Positions 1 to 11,380 of a DNA stretch of 64,000 nt are shown here, piece by piece. The notes under the pieces are model-generated. The model searched no databases. It was not told where the DNA came from and worked only from the letters and a program-made list of their open reading frames with translations. Each line of letters opens with the position of its first letter. The stretch's first letter is position 1. The position numbers were made by a program, and so were the translations under genes. The DNA is from Copromyces sp. CBS 386.78 (Eukaryota > Ascomycota > Sordariomycetes > Sordariales > Sordariaceae). The stretch is taken from NCBI GenBank assembly GCA_030685235.1, contig MU839164.1, forward strand, positions 62,001-126,000, written 5' to 3'.

Positions 1-307
1 TCCGTTCGCCGGCCTTTTGCTTCTTTGATCGCACGCTGAGCTCTTTGCGGGGGCCAAGGAGGTTTTCATTGCCATCGCGCTTGATATTGACCAGGACCTT
101 GTCGGACTTGACTTGGTCCAACTCCAAATCCGTCTCTGGGAGGGCTTCGGTATTCGCAACCGTGGTTTCGTGTAGAGGTACCCTTTGTCGCTTTGCCTTG
201 GGAGCCTGGACTGTGGCATCTGTATTCGACGAGGGGCGCGCTCTGCGGCGGCTGCTTCGTGTCCCCTTCGCGGGGCCACCTTGATCTTGTTGGTTTGGCT
301 CAAACAT
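1..307 (-). CDS. N-terminus of Nup133-like nucleoporin (partial)
   Basis: An open frame starts at the ATG at 307-305 and runs uninterrupted to the left edge, giving 102 residues of a longer protein. The segment is basic and low-complexity at first (SSRRRARPSS, then PKAKRQRVPL), followed by a stretch ending KRDGNENLLGPRKELSVRSKK. The PKAKRQR...KKELSVRSKK pattern matches my recollection of the disordered N-terminus of filamentous-fungal Nup133, a structural subunit of the Y-shaped nuclear pore complex whose beta-propeller would follow outside the window. The Arg/Lys clusters could serve as a nuclear targeting signal. The gene is divergent from the ATPase gene at 1597. No propeller sequence is visible, so the family call rests only on this tail. 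Another basic nuclear protein is possible. Confidence 0.55.
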   Translation of the reverse strand, partial: MFEPNQQDQGGPAKGTRSSRRRARPSSNTDATVQAPKAKRQRVPLHETTVANTEALPETDLELDQVKSDKVLVNIKRDGNENLLGPRKELSVRSKKQKAGER

Positions 308-1596
308 GTTGGTGTTGGTGACGGTGGGTAACTGTAAACCGCGTTGTTGTTGGTGGTTGTCGTGGTGGTGGTCGTGGTAGAAGGCGGACGGCTAGCTAGT
401 AATCGTCAAAGCCAAGAAGGGAGCGATGTCGATGCTGGAAAAGTCGATGATGGACCCGATCGGTAACCGAGCGTGACGGGTGCCGTGAATAACAAGGCGC
501 GCGCGCGCGTGTTCCGTTCGATTCGAATCTCGGCCTTTCTATTGTTTAACCTTTGGTCATGACACGACGCGGTGCTCCCGGATACCACAAAGGGATGTGC
601 TGGATATTGGAATGTCGAATTTGTGACGGAAACGCGGCGAAGGCGAGAAAGGATGATGATGCGCCGTTATCGATCAAGGTAGAGAGAGGTATAGCTAAAG
701 TCGTGGAAAATGGAGAGGTCGCAATTGGGATGTTGTACTCCGGTAGACGGGCAGAAGTTGGAGTATGTCGCTGCTGTCTAATCTAGATGTCAAGTCAATG
801 GAGAAGGCGGGCAACATGCAAAAAGGCAGAAGAAGATGCATTCGTTCTCATGCATTTGCACGAGTGACAATCAATCATTGGATCCTTGTTGACAACAAAA
901 AATCACCGGTGGTCGCTGCTTGCTGAGGTGGTGCTGGAGTGGTTAGTCTTGGCGTGCTTGTGCTTTGTTGGTCAGTGCTTCAACAGTCTTTACAAGTAGA
1001 GATCTCCACACACCACCACGAGGTGCTGGCAGTCAGGAGGTACGTACCTGAGGTACCTTTTTCTTTCCTTTTGTCCTTCACCTTGTCCTGCTAACTGCGT
1101 CTAACAAACCCTAACACTAACATGCGCTTGGTGTCCAAAGTTCGACTAGGTTCTTGGACATATCTCTCTTTCTTCACCCCTTTGTGAGGCCGCGTTCCTT
1201 ACCTTCTACTCTGTCTCTTTACCGTAAACTCAACCTGACCTCGCTCGGGTGTTGGACATGTTTCCATCTTCGAGTCATCAAGCAATCAAGTGATTGCTCT
1301 AGGTACAAGTGGACACCCAGACAGAGCTTCCAAAAGCCTTGACTGAGTTGACATCTGTTAATGACATTGGCGCCGTTTGAGAGTGACATCATAGGTTGGG
1401 GGCTGTTAAGTTTCATCCCCTGAATCCACTGTTAACCTTAACAGTGACACGCTACGGACATCTTCGGCTCCTCTGTATCAACATATCTCACAACTCCATA
1501 CAAATCATCTACACCACCCACGCTCAGGAGTAGGGGGCATATCAAAGAGTTGATGATTTCCCCCAACCCCTTATTCCGTCCATCAACTTGACAACC
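308..1596. other. Divergent intergenic region, Nup133-like / AFG1-like
   Basis: About 1.3 kb lies between two divergent start codons. It holds GTGGTGGT-type simple sequence (about 340-385), an alternating CG run near 499-508 and a short palindromic stretch rich in GTAC/GGTACC around 1041-1058. Short frames here, for example 553-786, lack any family resemblance and I read the region as promoter and 5' leader sequence. Confidence 0.5.
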
Positions 1597-3606
1597 ATGA
1601 GTCGCCGCATAGTGACCTCGGTCACCATTACCGACCCACTGGTCAAGTACAACGCCCTCATCGCTACCGGTTCCTGCAGTCCCGATGCCGCCCAACACCG
1701 TCTGGCCCATCACCTGCAAAAGCTCTATGTGCGGTTGAAGGACTACACTCCTTCTCAAGAGTACCAGTCAAGACTCCAGCAGATCACAAAGGCCTTGGAC
1801 TCGGCAAGAAAAGAAGATGCTGAAGATGAAGAGACCCAGCTGGCCGTCCGCAGCCATCCCATCAGGAGGAACCCTCTCTTTGCCAAGTTCTTCAGTAAAG
1901 CAGATGACAGAGACACTTTGGCATTGACTAGGGTCCTTACAAGCCATGAGGCTGCTCTACACATCGATTCCCCCAAAGGTCTTTTTCTCTCAGGCGAGGT
2001 CGGAACCGGCAAGTCCATGCTGCTAGATCTCCTAGCCGAGGGTCTACCCACTCACCGAAAGAAGAGATGGCACTTCAACACCTTCATGTTGTACGCGCTC
2101 TCCAGGCTGGAGCAGTTTCGAAAATCACGGTCCCAGTTGTCCATGGGTGACCAGGAGTATTCCCTCCTGTGGTTGGCAAAAGAGATGGTGGAGAAGTCTC
2201 CCATTCTCTTCCTCGACGAGTTCCAGCTTCCTGATAGGGCTGCGAGCAAAATCATGAACAACCTGTTCATCGCCTTCTTTCAGCTGGGGGGTGTCCTCAT
2301 TGCGTCTTCCAACCGGATGCCTGAAGAGTTGGAAAAGGCGACAGGCGGATATTACCACCCGCCTACAACCGGCGGTTTGATCAAGCAGGTCTTTGGCTTT
2401 GGAAAGCGACAGGGAGAGTTGTTCGGCCAAACTAGTGACTTTGCGGCATTTCTGGAGGTTCTCAAAGCACGATGCGACTTTTGGCACATGGAAGGTGCTC
2501 GAGATTGGAGGAGAAGGGAGAGCCAGATTGGCGGCGTTACAGGTAAAAGCGTGGTGGACAAGGGGACGGAATCAGGGGCGGCGAGCTCCTTTCAACCTGT
2601 GTTTCGGTCATCATCATCCACCGAGCCACTACCAACTACTTCTACTTCAGAAGAGGCCACCATCGAACAGGGTCTTCAGAAACCATCCATGTACTTTCTC
2701 CCCTCCGACACCGAAGAAGCCTGGACAGCCGCCGTTAACCAACTCATCGGCTCCTCAAATGCCACCACCACCGGCCAAATCCAACAATGGGCCCCAACCA
2801 ACCTCATCGTGTACGGCCGCAAGGTGCACGTCCCGCGCCACCTCAACAACGACGTCACGTACTGGTCCTTTTCCGAGCTGGTCTCCTCCCACGGTCCAGC
2901 TGACTACCTCACCCTGGCCTCGACCTTCCACACCTTCATCATCGACCAGGTCCCCGTTCTGTCGCTGGCCATGAAGAACGAAGCCCGCCGCTTCATCACC
3001 CTCCTAGACGCCCTGTACGAGGCCAAGTGCAAGCTCCTCCTCCGCGCCGAGGCCGGGCCTGATGATCTCTTCTTTCCCGAGATGCGTCCCAAGCCAGTCA
3101 CGTCGAGGACCGAAAATGGGGCCGAACAGGTGGTAGAAGCAGAAGACGCAACCTACTCGGAAACCATAGCCGAAGTCTTCCAAGACTCCATCGCCCCCTT
3201 CCGGCCCAACATCTCCGAGTACGACCCGGACCAGGATTCGGATTTCGGCAAGGAACAATTAGTGACCAAAAAAGTGGACTTCAACCAGACCGTCTCGGCC
3301 TTCACGGGCCAGGACGAGCGGTTTGCGTATAAGCGAGCGACGAGCCGGTTGTGGGAGCTGTGCAGCAGGCAGTGGCATGCGAGACAGGATGAGGGGTGGT
3401 GGCAGCCCCTGCCCCAAGAGGCGAGACATTGGGAGGGAAAGGAGGCTAGTAAGCCGTTGGAGAGTCCGTTGGTGAGGTTGAGGATGGGGCCGAGCGAGAA
3501 GGAGAAGACGGAGATTACGATGGGAGAGAGTACGGTGGTGGAGGAGCCGGTGGGGTTGGAGAGGTTTAGGGTTAGGGCGATGAAGGAGGGGAGCTCGGGG
3601 AGGTAG
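1597..3606 (+). CDS. afg1: AFG1/LACE1-family mitochondrial AAA-type ATPase
   Basis: A single uninterrupted frame encodes 669 residues from the ATG at 1597. The frame opens upstream with a TTG at 1588, but the ATG is the sensible start. AFG1 proteins are P-loop ATPases of the inner mitochondrial membrane that help degrade misassembled respiratory-chain subunits. The Walker A motif GEVGTGKS lies at residues 133-140, the Walker B LFLDEF has its acidic pair at D207-E208, and the family-typical ASSNRMPEEL follows. The C-terminal third is longer than in yeast Afg1 because of a Ser/Thr-rich linker (about residues 310-360) and an acidic insert (about 500-570). The family usually has an N-terminal presequence; here the start is only mildly basic, so mitochondrial location is inferred from homology. 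Confidence 0.9.
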   Translation: MSRRIVTSVTITDPLVKYNALIATGSCSPDAAQHRLAHHLQKLYVRLKDYTPSQEYQSRLQQITKALDSARKEDAEDEETQLAVRSHPIRRNPLFAKFFSKADDRDTLALTRVLTSHEAALHIDSPKGLFLSGEVGTGKSMLLDLLAEGLPTHRKKRWHFNTFMLYALSRLEQFRKSRSQLSMGDQEYSLLWLAKEMVEKSPILFLDEFQLPDRAASKIMNNLFIAFFQLGGVLIASSNRMPEELEKATGGYYHPPTTGGLIKQVFGFGKRQGELFGQTSDFAAFLEVLKARCDFWHMEGARDWRRRESQIGGVTGKSVVDKGTESGAASSFQPVFRSSSSTEPLPTTSTSEEATIEQGLQKPSMYFLPSDTEEAWTAAVNQLIGSSNATTTGQIQQWAPTNLIVYGRKVHVPRHLNNDVTYWSFSELVSSHGPADYLTLASTFHTFIIDQVPVLSLAMKNEARRFITLLDALYEAKCKLLLRAEAGPDDLFFPEMRPKPVTSRTENGAEQVVEAEDATYSETIAEVFQDSIAPFRPNISEYDPDQDSDFGKEQLVTKKVDFNQTVSAFTGQDERFAYKRATSRLWELCSRQWHARQDEGWWQPLPQEARHWEGKEASKPLESPLVRLRMGPSEKEKTEITMGESTVVEEPVGLERFRVRAMKEGSSGR

Positions 3607-3913
3607 AGGTGATGGGGATGGGAGCGATGGAGAATGTTGGGTTGTATATAGATGTTTTGGAGATGATTGCATGTTCACATTGAGTGGTTCTTTCATATAT
3701 TGTCAACTTTCTCGTGATATTCTTCGACAGCGTCCAAATATCCTGATCAAGGCGGATTTAAAGGCTCAAAAGCCATCACCAGCGTTATTCTATAGACGGA
3801 AGCCCTTTAGCCGCCCGGAAGCTGATTGGCGACCACCAAGCTTGGAAGCATTTGTTTCTTTCTTCTTGAATTTCTCAAACACATTTACATAGGGCCCTAT
3901 TTCAGACCTAGAC
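3607..3913. other. Convergent 3' region, AFG1-like / Rrp4
   Basis: The 307 bp between two convergent stop codons probably hold the 3' ends of both transcripts. I see no gene in it. Confidence 0.5.
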
Positions 3914-5068
3914 CTAAACAGCCGTCAAAGCAGCAGCAAGCTGCTCACCCCTCTCACCACCCAGATACACATCATCCGGGCCCTCGGGACTCACCAGCGC
4001 CAACTCCACAGCCTCATTATACCCCTTGGTGACCATATCCTCATCGACCCTGAGTCCATTCTCCACCAGTGCCGTCACCACGCCCCTAATCCTCGCAATC
4101 TCCCTCATCGTCTCCGGCTCGATCCGATCGTTCTGGCTTGAGTACATGGTAGCACTAACCACCTCCTCGAGGTTCGTGATACCCGTGGTCTGATTCTTGG
4201 CCTCCTCAGGCACCACGGGTTCCACATGCTTCGAAATCCAGACATAGCCATTGACACCCAAAATGACATCAATCGGCCCGCCATTATTCGCGCTCTCCAA
4301 AGTCCACACCTGTCTTCTAGACCTCACCACACCGCCGCCGCCACCGGTACCAGAGACAGCCATGAACACCCCGTTCCTCAGCTTGCCGTACTTGAGCGAG
4401 CGCGTGTGCAACACCGCGCCACCGTCTTGGAACAGCTGCTGCACCTCGGCTACCACCAGGTCACCTTCGGCGAAGAAAGTGCGGATCTGCAACTCGTCTG
4501 TCTCGGTACGCTTGCGGAGGATACCGCCGGGGAGGTTGATAGCGGAAAGCGGCAACGCAGCCAGTTGGGTAGACCCGACGTCCACGCGCCATCGCTTCGC
4601 TTGCACTTCCACGATGCGGCCGACGACCAGGTCGCCTACCTCGGGCGTGTAGCGGGCGCGCAAAGGGCGGACGGACAAAAGCTTGTTGGTCCGCGTCACG
4701 ATACCGGCCAGCGAGGAGGTGATGGCTTGTTCACCCAGAGAAGCGGAGGAGAGGTAGGTGCCGTGGCCGCGCATCCATTGCGGGTCGGTGGTGATGCGCT
4801 CGCCGGGGGTGACGATGGCGGAGCGAGGGACCGAGCTGGTGACGTTGGTCTTGGGGCGCTTGGTAAAAGTAGAGGAGGCGGGAGCGGCAGAACGGCGCTT
4901 GCGCGGGTGGATGGTCGCGCCGCCGTCGAGGGAGACGCCGCCTGGTTGGGAGTCGGAGTCTTCAGAATCCGACGTGGCGTCGGACATTATGTCGTCGGAG
5001 TCATGGTTGAGGGCACGGCTGGGTGGTTGGTCCCGGAAGGCTTTGGGTGGGAGGATTGTGATGGGCAT
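3914..5068 (-). CDS. rrp4: Exosome complex RNA-binding subunit Rrp4
   Basis: Encodes 384 residues. The open frame reaches back to a TTG at 5110, but the first ATG is at 5068 ([11 protein letters not shown]) and is taken as the start. Rrp4 is one of the three S1/KH cap proteins of the RNA exosome, guiding RNA to the catalytic subunits in nucleus and cytoplasm. After an acidic, Ser-rich N-terminus (about residues 25-80) comes the exosome N-terminal domain with VTPGERIT and MRGHGTYL, then an S1 barrel ([20 protein letters not shown], about 145-235) and a KH-like region with [13 protein letters not shown] (about 268-290). It is divergent from the mct1-type gene at 6096. The N-terminal extension and a Gly-rich loop (SGTGGGGG) lengthen it relative to yeast Rrp4. 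No intron is needed. Confidence 0.93.
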   Translation of the reverse strand: MPITILPPKAFRDQPPSRALNHDSDDIMSDATSDSEDSDSQPGGVSLDGGATIHPRKRRSAAPASSTFTKRPKTNVTSSVPRSAIVTPGERITTDPQWMRGHGTYLSSASLGEQAITSSLAGIVTRTNKLLSVRPLRARYTPEVGDLVVGRIVEVQAKRWRVDVGSTQLAALPLSAINLPGGILRKRTETDELQIRTFFAEGDLVVAEVQQLFQDGGAVLHTRSLKYGKLRNGVFMAVSGTGGGGGVVRSRRQVWTLESANNGGPIDVILGVNGYVWISKHVEPVVPEEAKNQTTGITNLEEVVSATMYSSQNDRIEPETMREIARIRGVVTALVENGLRVDEDMVTKGYNEAVELALVSPEGPDDVYLGGERGEQLAAALTAV

Positions 5069-6095
5069 GGTGTGTGGTTGAGGTCGAATAGTGTGTGATG
5101 AGACTGTCAAGTATCGATATCGATCTCGAGTATTGTTGGTGAGATGAGAGCTGAGTTTGAAGTGAGGGTGGAGTCCTGGTTCCGTTGTCGAACCTTTTCA
5201 AACCCCAATTTCCCCAAGTACCCTGCCTGACCTGCAGAAGTTCGTTGTTTGTGTGATTCCTCTTGTGGCCACAGAAATGTGTTGTCTGGACTTTCGTTGT
5301 TGACGTCCAAATGTTTGTTTGCATGTCGAAATTCTGATACAGATTGAAAACAATACGGCGGTATTGACAATGAAAGTTACACATTTGATGGAGCCTCGTG
5401 CCCCTGTTGCGTGCACGGACAGATACCGTGGCGACGGAATTACCCCACCCGTCTTCTCCACATCTTTAGACCACCCGACCCAGACAAACGGACAACGGAC
5501 AGCGGGCCAGCCGGGCAGTTGGGGACTCCCGACCGCGGCTGTCGATTTCCAGGGCGGTTTGTTGAGGTCTTTGAGAGTTGAGACAGAGCCCCTAGTATCC
5601 ATCCGTACCTGCTTAGAGGTATGTATTCTGCAGGAAACAGCCGTCCCTACTTGCCCGGGCGTCCCTACCTTACCGTTGCTACCGCCGTTGAAAGCCGATC
5701 ATTCCGTGTTCTTCCACCACTGGCATCCCTTCTTTAACTGAAACTGATTTGCTCCCATTGTTTACTTGTTTCCGGGTTTGCGCCATCAGACATACAAGAC
5801 TTTTGTTTGACAAACAAAACAAGAACCACATCAATTCGAGGTTTACATAAACATCCCCGACTTCGGATTCCACCAGACTACGACATAGCCGTGTGCTACT
5901 CGACTTGGCGCCGGACGGAGACATCGACTATCGGGAACCACAGCGGTGGATCAAGACAAGACCATTGGTGAAACCAGACCGAGGTTCCGGTAGCCACGCA
6001 CGACACAGCCGGTAGACGGACCGGACGGACGGACGGACGGACGGCCTGGGACGGGGACACATCGAGGGTTTCCGGGTCCACATCCATACACCGAC
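5069..6095. other. Divergent intergenic region, Rrp4 / malonyl transacylase
   Basis: About 1 kb between divergent starts. A perfect GGAC tandem run sits at about 6023-6043, some 50 bp before the transacylase ATG. Several antisense frames cross the region but none resembles a protein family. Confidence 0.5.
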
Positions 6096-7496
6096 ATGCC
6101 TTTGCGCGGGCCCCTTCGACGGCCTGCGCTTGCGCTTCCTCCTTCTGCGCTTCTCTCGTCCAACAATGCCGTCACAAAAACACCCCTTAGGATATCACCA
6201 TTACCGCGATCGGTAGTGCTACGGCAGCGCAGAGGACATGCGACACACTTGCCGGTACCAGACACCCGGCCAAAGACGGCCATCTTCTTTCCAGGTTCGT
6301 AGCGGTCGCTTCGCTCTTCTGCCTTCACATGCTCAAGTTACGGAGGACGATGCTAACAGCACATGCGATATACAACAGGCCAAGGCGTCCAAAGAGTCGG
6401 CATGCTCACTCCCTGGCTAGAAGCCTTTCCCTCGACAACTTCGGAAATCATGGACGAAATCGACTCGGTAGTGGGCTACAAGCTCTCGGACGTGATACAA
6501 AACGGGCCCGGCAAGGACCTCAACCTGACGCCCAACGCACAACCAGCCATCATGGCTACCTCGATAATGATCATCCGCATCCTCGAAAAGCATTTCAACT
6601 TTAGAGTCCAAGACAACGCCCACTTTACCCTCGGCCACTCCCTTGGCGAGTTCGCTGCACTTGTCGCGGGCGGTTATATCCACTTCCAAGACAGTTTGCG
6701 CATGGTGCAGAAGCGAGCGGAAGCCATGTCCAATGCCACTCGGCAGGCCGAGGAGATGTACGGCGGAGAGTACGGCATGGTAGCACTCGTCAGTAGTGAC
6801 TCCGAGCACCTGCCACCCTTGATCGCCGCGATCCACGAGTTTGTCGGCTACGACAGCGCCGGCTCAAAAGTCGAGAGCGCCGACGATTGGAGCCCAATCG
6901 ACCAAGTGCTTATTGCGAACGTCAACAGCAAGACGCAGATCGTGCTCAGCGGAAGCATTTCGCGCATCAAGACTCTGGTGGCTCATGTGCGCCAGTTCCT
7001 GGGACATGACCCACGCGCGGTCAGGCTCAAGAGCGACAGCCCGTTTCACAGCCCCATCATGAAGCCGGCCGTCGGGGTGGTGCAGGAGATGATGGCGGGA
7101 AACAGCATGGTCAAGGGGAGGGAGAAGGAAGATATTGTCATGTTTCCCGGCAAGGTTACGTGCATTAGCAATGTGACGGCCAGGCCTTTTGAAAGTAGGG
7201 AGCAGCTGAAGGACCTTTTGGCTCGGCAGGCCGTCGAGACAGTACAGTGGTGGGACAGCATCAAGTACCTGGATCAGTCCATGAAGGTCAGGAGATGGGT
7301 CGGTATCGGGCCGGGGTACGTGGGCCGGAACCTGGTGGGCAAGGAGGTCGGCATGCGCGGGAAGGATGTCGTCAAGGGCGGTGGTGTCTGGGCAATCACC
7401 GGTCCCAAGGAGATTGAGGAGGTGCTCAGGGGGTTGGAAGAGACTGACTTTTATGAGGATGACGCGTGGCAGGATGCATGGGACAGGTGGGACTGA
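6096..7496 (+). CDS. mct1: Mitochondrial malonyl-CoA:ACP transacylase (FabD/Mct1)
   Basis: Two exons, 6096-6294 and 6379-7496, encode 438 residues. The intron has a GTTCGT donor, a GCTAAC branch site and a CAG acceptor; joining gives the family's FFPGQGVQ motif across the junction. The enzyme moves malonyl groups from CoA to acyl carrier protein. The catalytic serine is in GHSLGE (S154). The basic, Ser/Ala/Leu-rich first ~60 residues look like a mitochondrial presequence, which supports a role in type II fatty-acid synthesis (lipoate supply) rather than the cytosolic multifunctional synthase. The start at 6096 is the first in-frame ATG and directly opens the presequence. Length is somewhat above bacterial FabD because of the presequence and a C-terminal extension. 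Confidence 0.92.
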
Positions 7497-8180
7497 GCGA
7501 ATGTTGTGTGTGTGTGTGTGTCCAGGCATTTTCAGCGTTGAGTATTTATGGGAAAGGGCCGTCATATTTTGGAAAAACTTGGGAAATTCATCATCACCCT
7601 TTTCTTTGAGCATCGGCGCAGCTTTTAGGTCCGATAGGGGGAAGTTAAAGGATTGTTTGGCCAGCGGGAGATGAGCACTGCGCCCGGCGTTGTGGATAGG
7701 TTTACCGTTTCTTGGGGCAGACACAGGAAGCTGTATGTTGTATTTGTTGTTATAGCCAACAAATTAGTAAGGAAAGTTTTGGAAGATCCTCACATCTGCC
7801 GGTACCTTCATTATTGAGCTTTGTTCTGAACCGTGTTGTGAGAGCGTGAGGTCGGAAAAGGGGGCGTCAACATGATCATTCACACCCGCTGTAGACATTG
7901 GAAATAGGGGTCCCACAGGCCACTAAACAATGGTTACCCGAGCTAGCGTACATACCCCAGACCGTAGGCCCCCACTTGCTGCAACTCCATGGATCAGCTT
8001 CCCGCGGCGGCCCGCGTTCTTCTGTCATCGTTCAACTGAACAACATCCAAGCTGTCGCAAACCACTCGACATCACTCATTCTGCGCAGCCATACCTCGAA
8101 CTCGGAAGCACCACATCACCGCCTAAGAATCCTTCGATAACAAGAACAAACAACCCCGAACAAGACTACCTTCTCGAACA
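7497..8180. other. Intergenic region with GT microsatellite
   Basis: The 684 bp between two plus-strand genes include a (GT)n tract near 7506-7520 right after the transacylase stop. The part before 8181 is pyrimidine- and A-rich, as in fungal 5' leaders. No gene recognised. Confidence 0.5.
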
Positions 8181-9078
8181 ATGGCGACCCTCATCCCCTC
8201 AATAGCCTGTTTAGGCGTAATAGGCCGTAACGTAAAGCTCCAGTCCCCTCCCGTCCCCTTCTCTTCTCCTCTTCCTTTTCCTCCGGCTTCCCCCAGCTTC
8301 CTCCGGTTCCGTCTACATATCAGCAGCTAACGACCTCCTTCTCTCACTGAAACAGAACAACCCCCTCCACATCCAAATCTTCCCCTCCTACGACCCCTCC
8401 ACCAACACCTACGTTCCCGCCCGCACCTCCCTGCAGTTCCACCTCCTGCTCTCCTCGACCTTGGACGTCTTCGATCTGCGCGCCCGCCGCAACGCTGCAG
8501 CGGGAGTGGGACTGTCCGGTGACTTTGGCTTGCTGCATGCGGTGGACGATCGCTTGGCCGCGTACGGGTTCGAGACGAATACGGGGACCAAGTTCGTGGC
8601 TGTTGTGGATATGAGGGGGCGGAGGGTTGATGGACGAGCAGGCAACGGTGGTGTGCATGGGATAGGGGGACAACAGGGTGGAGGGTTGGGGGGAGTAGGA
8701 GGAGGGGCGGCGGCCGCTGCGGCTAGTAGTGTGGGCTTGAGGGAGGGGGAGATGAAAGTTGTGAGTTTGATTCTCTTCAATACTGTTTCTGTGGGAGTGG
8801 AGGGTCGAAGGCGAGGAAAGGGTTGAGGTCACAACATGACGGGGAGGAAAAGGGGTGAGAGAAGCAGAGATAAGATGGACAGTTTGTGCTGACACAAGGA
8901 ACAGGTCTTCAAGGCGATGCAGACGGCGTATATCAAGTTGCTACAGAACCCATTCTTCGATCCGGACGAGCATTCGCCGCTTACGGGGACAGGCGGCAAA
9001 AAGATCACGAGCAAGAAGTTTGCGGAAGACATGAGGAGGATAGGGGAGCACTGGGGACCGGGTGTGCCGGTTATTTGA
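8181..9078 (+). CDS. TRAPP complex subunit, TRAPPC2L/Tca17-like
   Basis: Three exons, 8181-8231, 8356-8760 and 8905-9078, encode 209 residues. Donors are GTAAAG and GTGAGT, acceptors CAG. The protein starts MATLIPSIACLGVIGRN, continues NNPLHIQIFPSYDP and ends in a helix MQTAYIKLLQNPFF. This is the longin-like fold of the sedlin family (TRAPPC2, TRAPPC2L, Tca17), a subunit of the TRAPP tethering and Rab-activating complexes at the Golgi. The GVIGRNNNPLHI opening fits TRAPPC2L/Tca17 better than TRAPPC2. A Gly/Ala-rich insert (about residues 110-145) between the core strands is unusual; it is in frame and not flanked by splice sites, so I read it as a lineage-specific loop. It is convergent with the GT90 gene. 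Confidence 0.85.
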
Positions 9079-9440
9079 GTGGGCTATTACCACCGAGAAG
9101 TCTTGAGAAGGGACCTCTTTGGGTTGAGTATACGGGTCATTGGACGAGAGGTGTAAGTTGGCGTTTCTGGCGTTTTGGAGGTTTCATGTTTGCTGGAAAG
9201 CGGGTTGTGTCTGCCTCGGTGGCATAGAGGGGTTGAGGGTTTATAGGTGTGGTGCTCCAGATGTGAGCATACAACTACGCTCAAACAGCTAATCAGGCGA
9301 CATCTACGAACAATATCGAAGTAACAGATTTAATACAGCTATATCACCACTCATTCTCCATGAAGGAAGCTCTTCAACCCGATACCCATACTACACGAAC
9401 TACAAATATCAACCATGACGCCTTTCAAACCGAGCACAAC
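9079..9440. other. Convergent 3' region
   Basis: 362 bp between the stop codons of the TRAPP subunit and GT90 genes, apparently 3' UTRs. Nothing else recognised. Confidence 0.5.
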
Positions 9441-11380
9441 TCAATCCCACCCGTTACTCAACACAAACTCCTCATAAGGCACTCCCAAGTCCTCAAACTC
9501 GTCCTTCTCCGGCCTCGCCATCTTCGCCCACCCTCTCACCAACTCTCTCCAATAACACGTCTCCGCCGCCGGACTAAAGTACCCACCACCCACAAACAAC
9601 TCCCTCTGCCTCCTCGCGATGCCCTCGGCAACCTTGGGATGTTCCTCCAACCAATGTATCGTATCCTCCAAATCCGACCAATCGGGGCTTACAAACACGA
9701 TATTCGCCTCGTTGGGGTCATACCTTTTGGGCCACGCCCGTTCATGTCTCGCATGCGGCGTCCATGGCACTGCCCCATCTTTTGCAGCCTTCCCGGGATT
9801 CGCTCTGGTATCCTTTGTCTTGCCATTTTTTCTCATCCGCAATGACCGAGCCTTGTCCAAGTCCAGATCGCTCGATAACAGCGGCTTTATCAGGTGCGTG
9901 GTATGCTGCATCCACTGGATCGGCGGCGTGAGCGTCACCGAGGCGCACATCTGGAGGAACTGGAACCTTCCCGAGTAGGAAATCCCCTCGGTGTGCAGGA
10001 CGTACTTGTACTTGCAAAAGTCTTGTATCGCCAAAGAGTTGCTCGCGTTTTTCGTGTTGCCGTCACCGCCGGTCCACTCGAGCGACTGCACGTCCGCCCA
10101 CGGCTTTCCCTTGGCGGTGGAAACAAGCTTGTACCGCAGCTGCGGGTTGTGGATCGAGTTGAACCAGGTCGTGCCGCGCCAGACGGCGCGTGGGTCCTTG
10201 TGCGAGTGCCAGCGGTTCCCCTGGAATTGGGTATCTTCGAGCTGCGTCATGGCGGAGGCGGCGCGCGAGATGGACCCGATGAAGGGGAGGTCCCATGCCC
10301 AGAAGGAGAAGTGGGGGATCAAGAAGGTGCGAGCGTCGGGGTCTGAGGGGGTGTGTACCGGGTCAGCGTTGCGGGCGTATTGCAGGGCGGTGCCGAAGGG
10401 GGTGTCGAGGATGTTGATGGTTAGGATTGTGTCGAACTCTGAAAGAAGAGATCGGTCCCATGGGGGTAAGGTGAGAAGGGCGCGGTGGAGCTGGTGGAGG
10501 GCTGCTGTTCTTGACTTTTTTTTTTTTCACCACCCCTTTATCAGCCACTGCCAACACTGCAAAAGGATGAAACGGAAAGAAAAAGAGGAAAAAAAAGACA
10601 TACATTAACCATCTCCCGACTCAAATCCCTCTTCCGCTGCGCATGCAAAACATAAATCCTCCTCTCCTTGATCCGCACCTGCATCGGCCCCAAATCACTG
10701 CTTCTCTTGACCTTGAAGGGGCCTTTCGCTACCGTATCGTCGACCTCCTTCATCAGCCCCGGGAAGGTAGCTCGACATGTCTCGCCGTCCAGAGACAAGT
10801 TGTTCAGTATCTCGTCGGTCAGCTTGGGCATGCTGCCGCCTCGGGGAGAGGACTTGGCGCGGGAAGGCGCGCTGGCTTCGTAGTCTACTTCTTCTTCTTC
10901 TGAGGGGATGAAATTTCCTCCTCCTCTTTCTTCTTCCTTGTTTGGGGAGGAGAAGAATGAAGCAAGGGAAACGGAAGAGGAGGAGGAGAAGGAGCCATGC
11001 CGGAACATGTAGTGGTGGAAAAGTGACCAGAGCGTTAGACCTGAAAACAAGACGATGCAGGCGAGCTTGAGAAGACGCCGGCGCTGGCGGTATTTAAGAT
11101 GGGTGATGTTCATGTCTCTCATATCTCGAAGGTTGTCTCGAAGGTTTAGGGACTTCACGGGTATGGAAAAGCGGGAATGGCTATGGTGGCTGTAGGCATG
11201 GCTTTCGTGGTGGTTTAGTTTGGGACTCTGGTCTTGGTTTGGGCTGTGGCTTTGGCTTAGCGGGCTATGGTTGTAAGCTGGTGAGTAAGAGGAAGGAGTA
11301 TATTGGCTGGCCATTCTGCTCTTTGAGCTGCTGCCGGTCCTCGATATAGGAGGGGGGGGAGCACGTCGTGAGGTAGACAT
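9441..11380 (-). CDS. GT90 (CAP10-like) type II membrane glycosyltransferase
   Basis: Two exons, 10604-11380 and 9441-10514, encode 616 residues. The donor is GTATGT. The acceptor that keeps frame lies at the end of an A-run (AAAAG), giving EMVN joined to SRTAALHQLHRAL. The N-terminal ~100 residues are Ser/His/Pro-rich and cytosolic, followed by one membrane anchor (about 105-124, ACIVLFSGLTLWSLF) and a lumenal catalytic domain with PHFSFWAWDLPF, WRGTTWFNS and YKYVLHTEGISYSGRFQFL, all typical of GT90 enzymes related to cryptococcal CAP10. They transfer sugars (often xylose) to glycans in the Golgi; the substrate here is unknown. The frame extends to an ATG at 11521, but that extension looks like leader sequence and MSTSRRAPPPP is preferred. 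Confidence 0.85.

Noticed and set aside
553..786. 77-codon frame between Nup133-like and AFG1-like genes
   Set aside because: No family features, lies in a divergent promoter, and codon use is unlike the neighbours.
4226..5098. 290-codon plus-strand frame
   Set aside because: Antisense shadow of rrp4, which is certain from its S1 and KH motifs.
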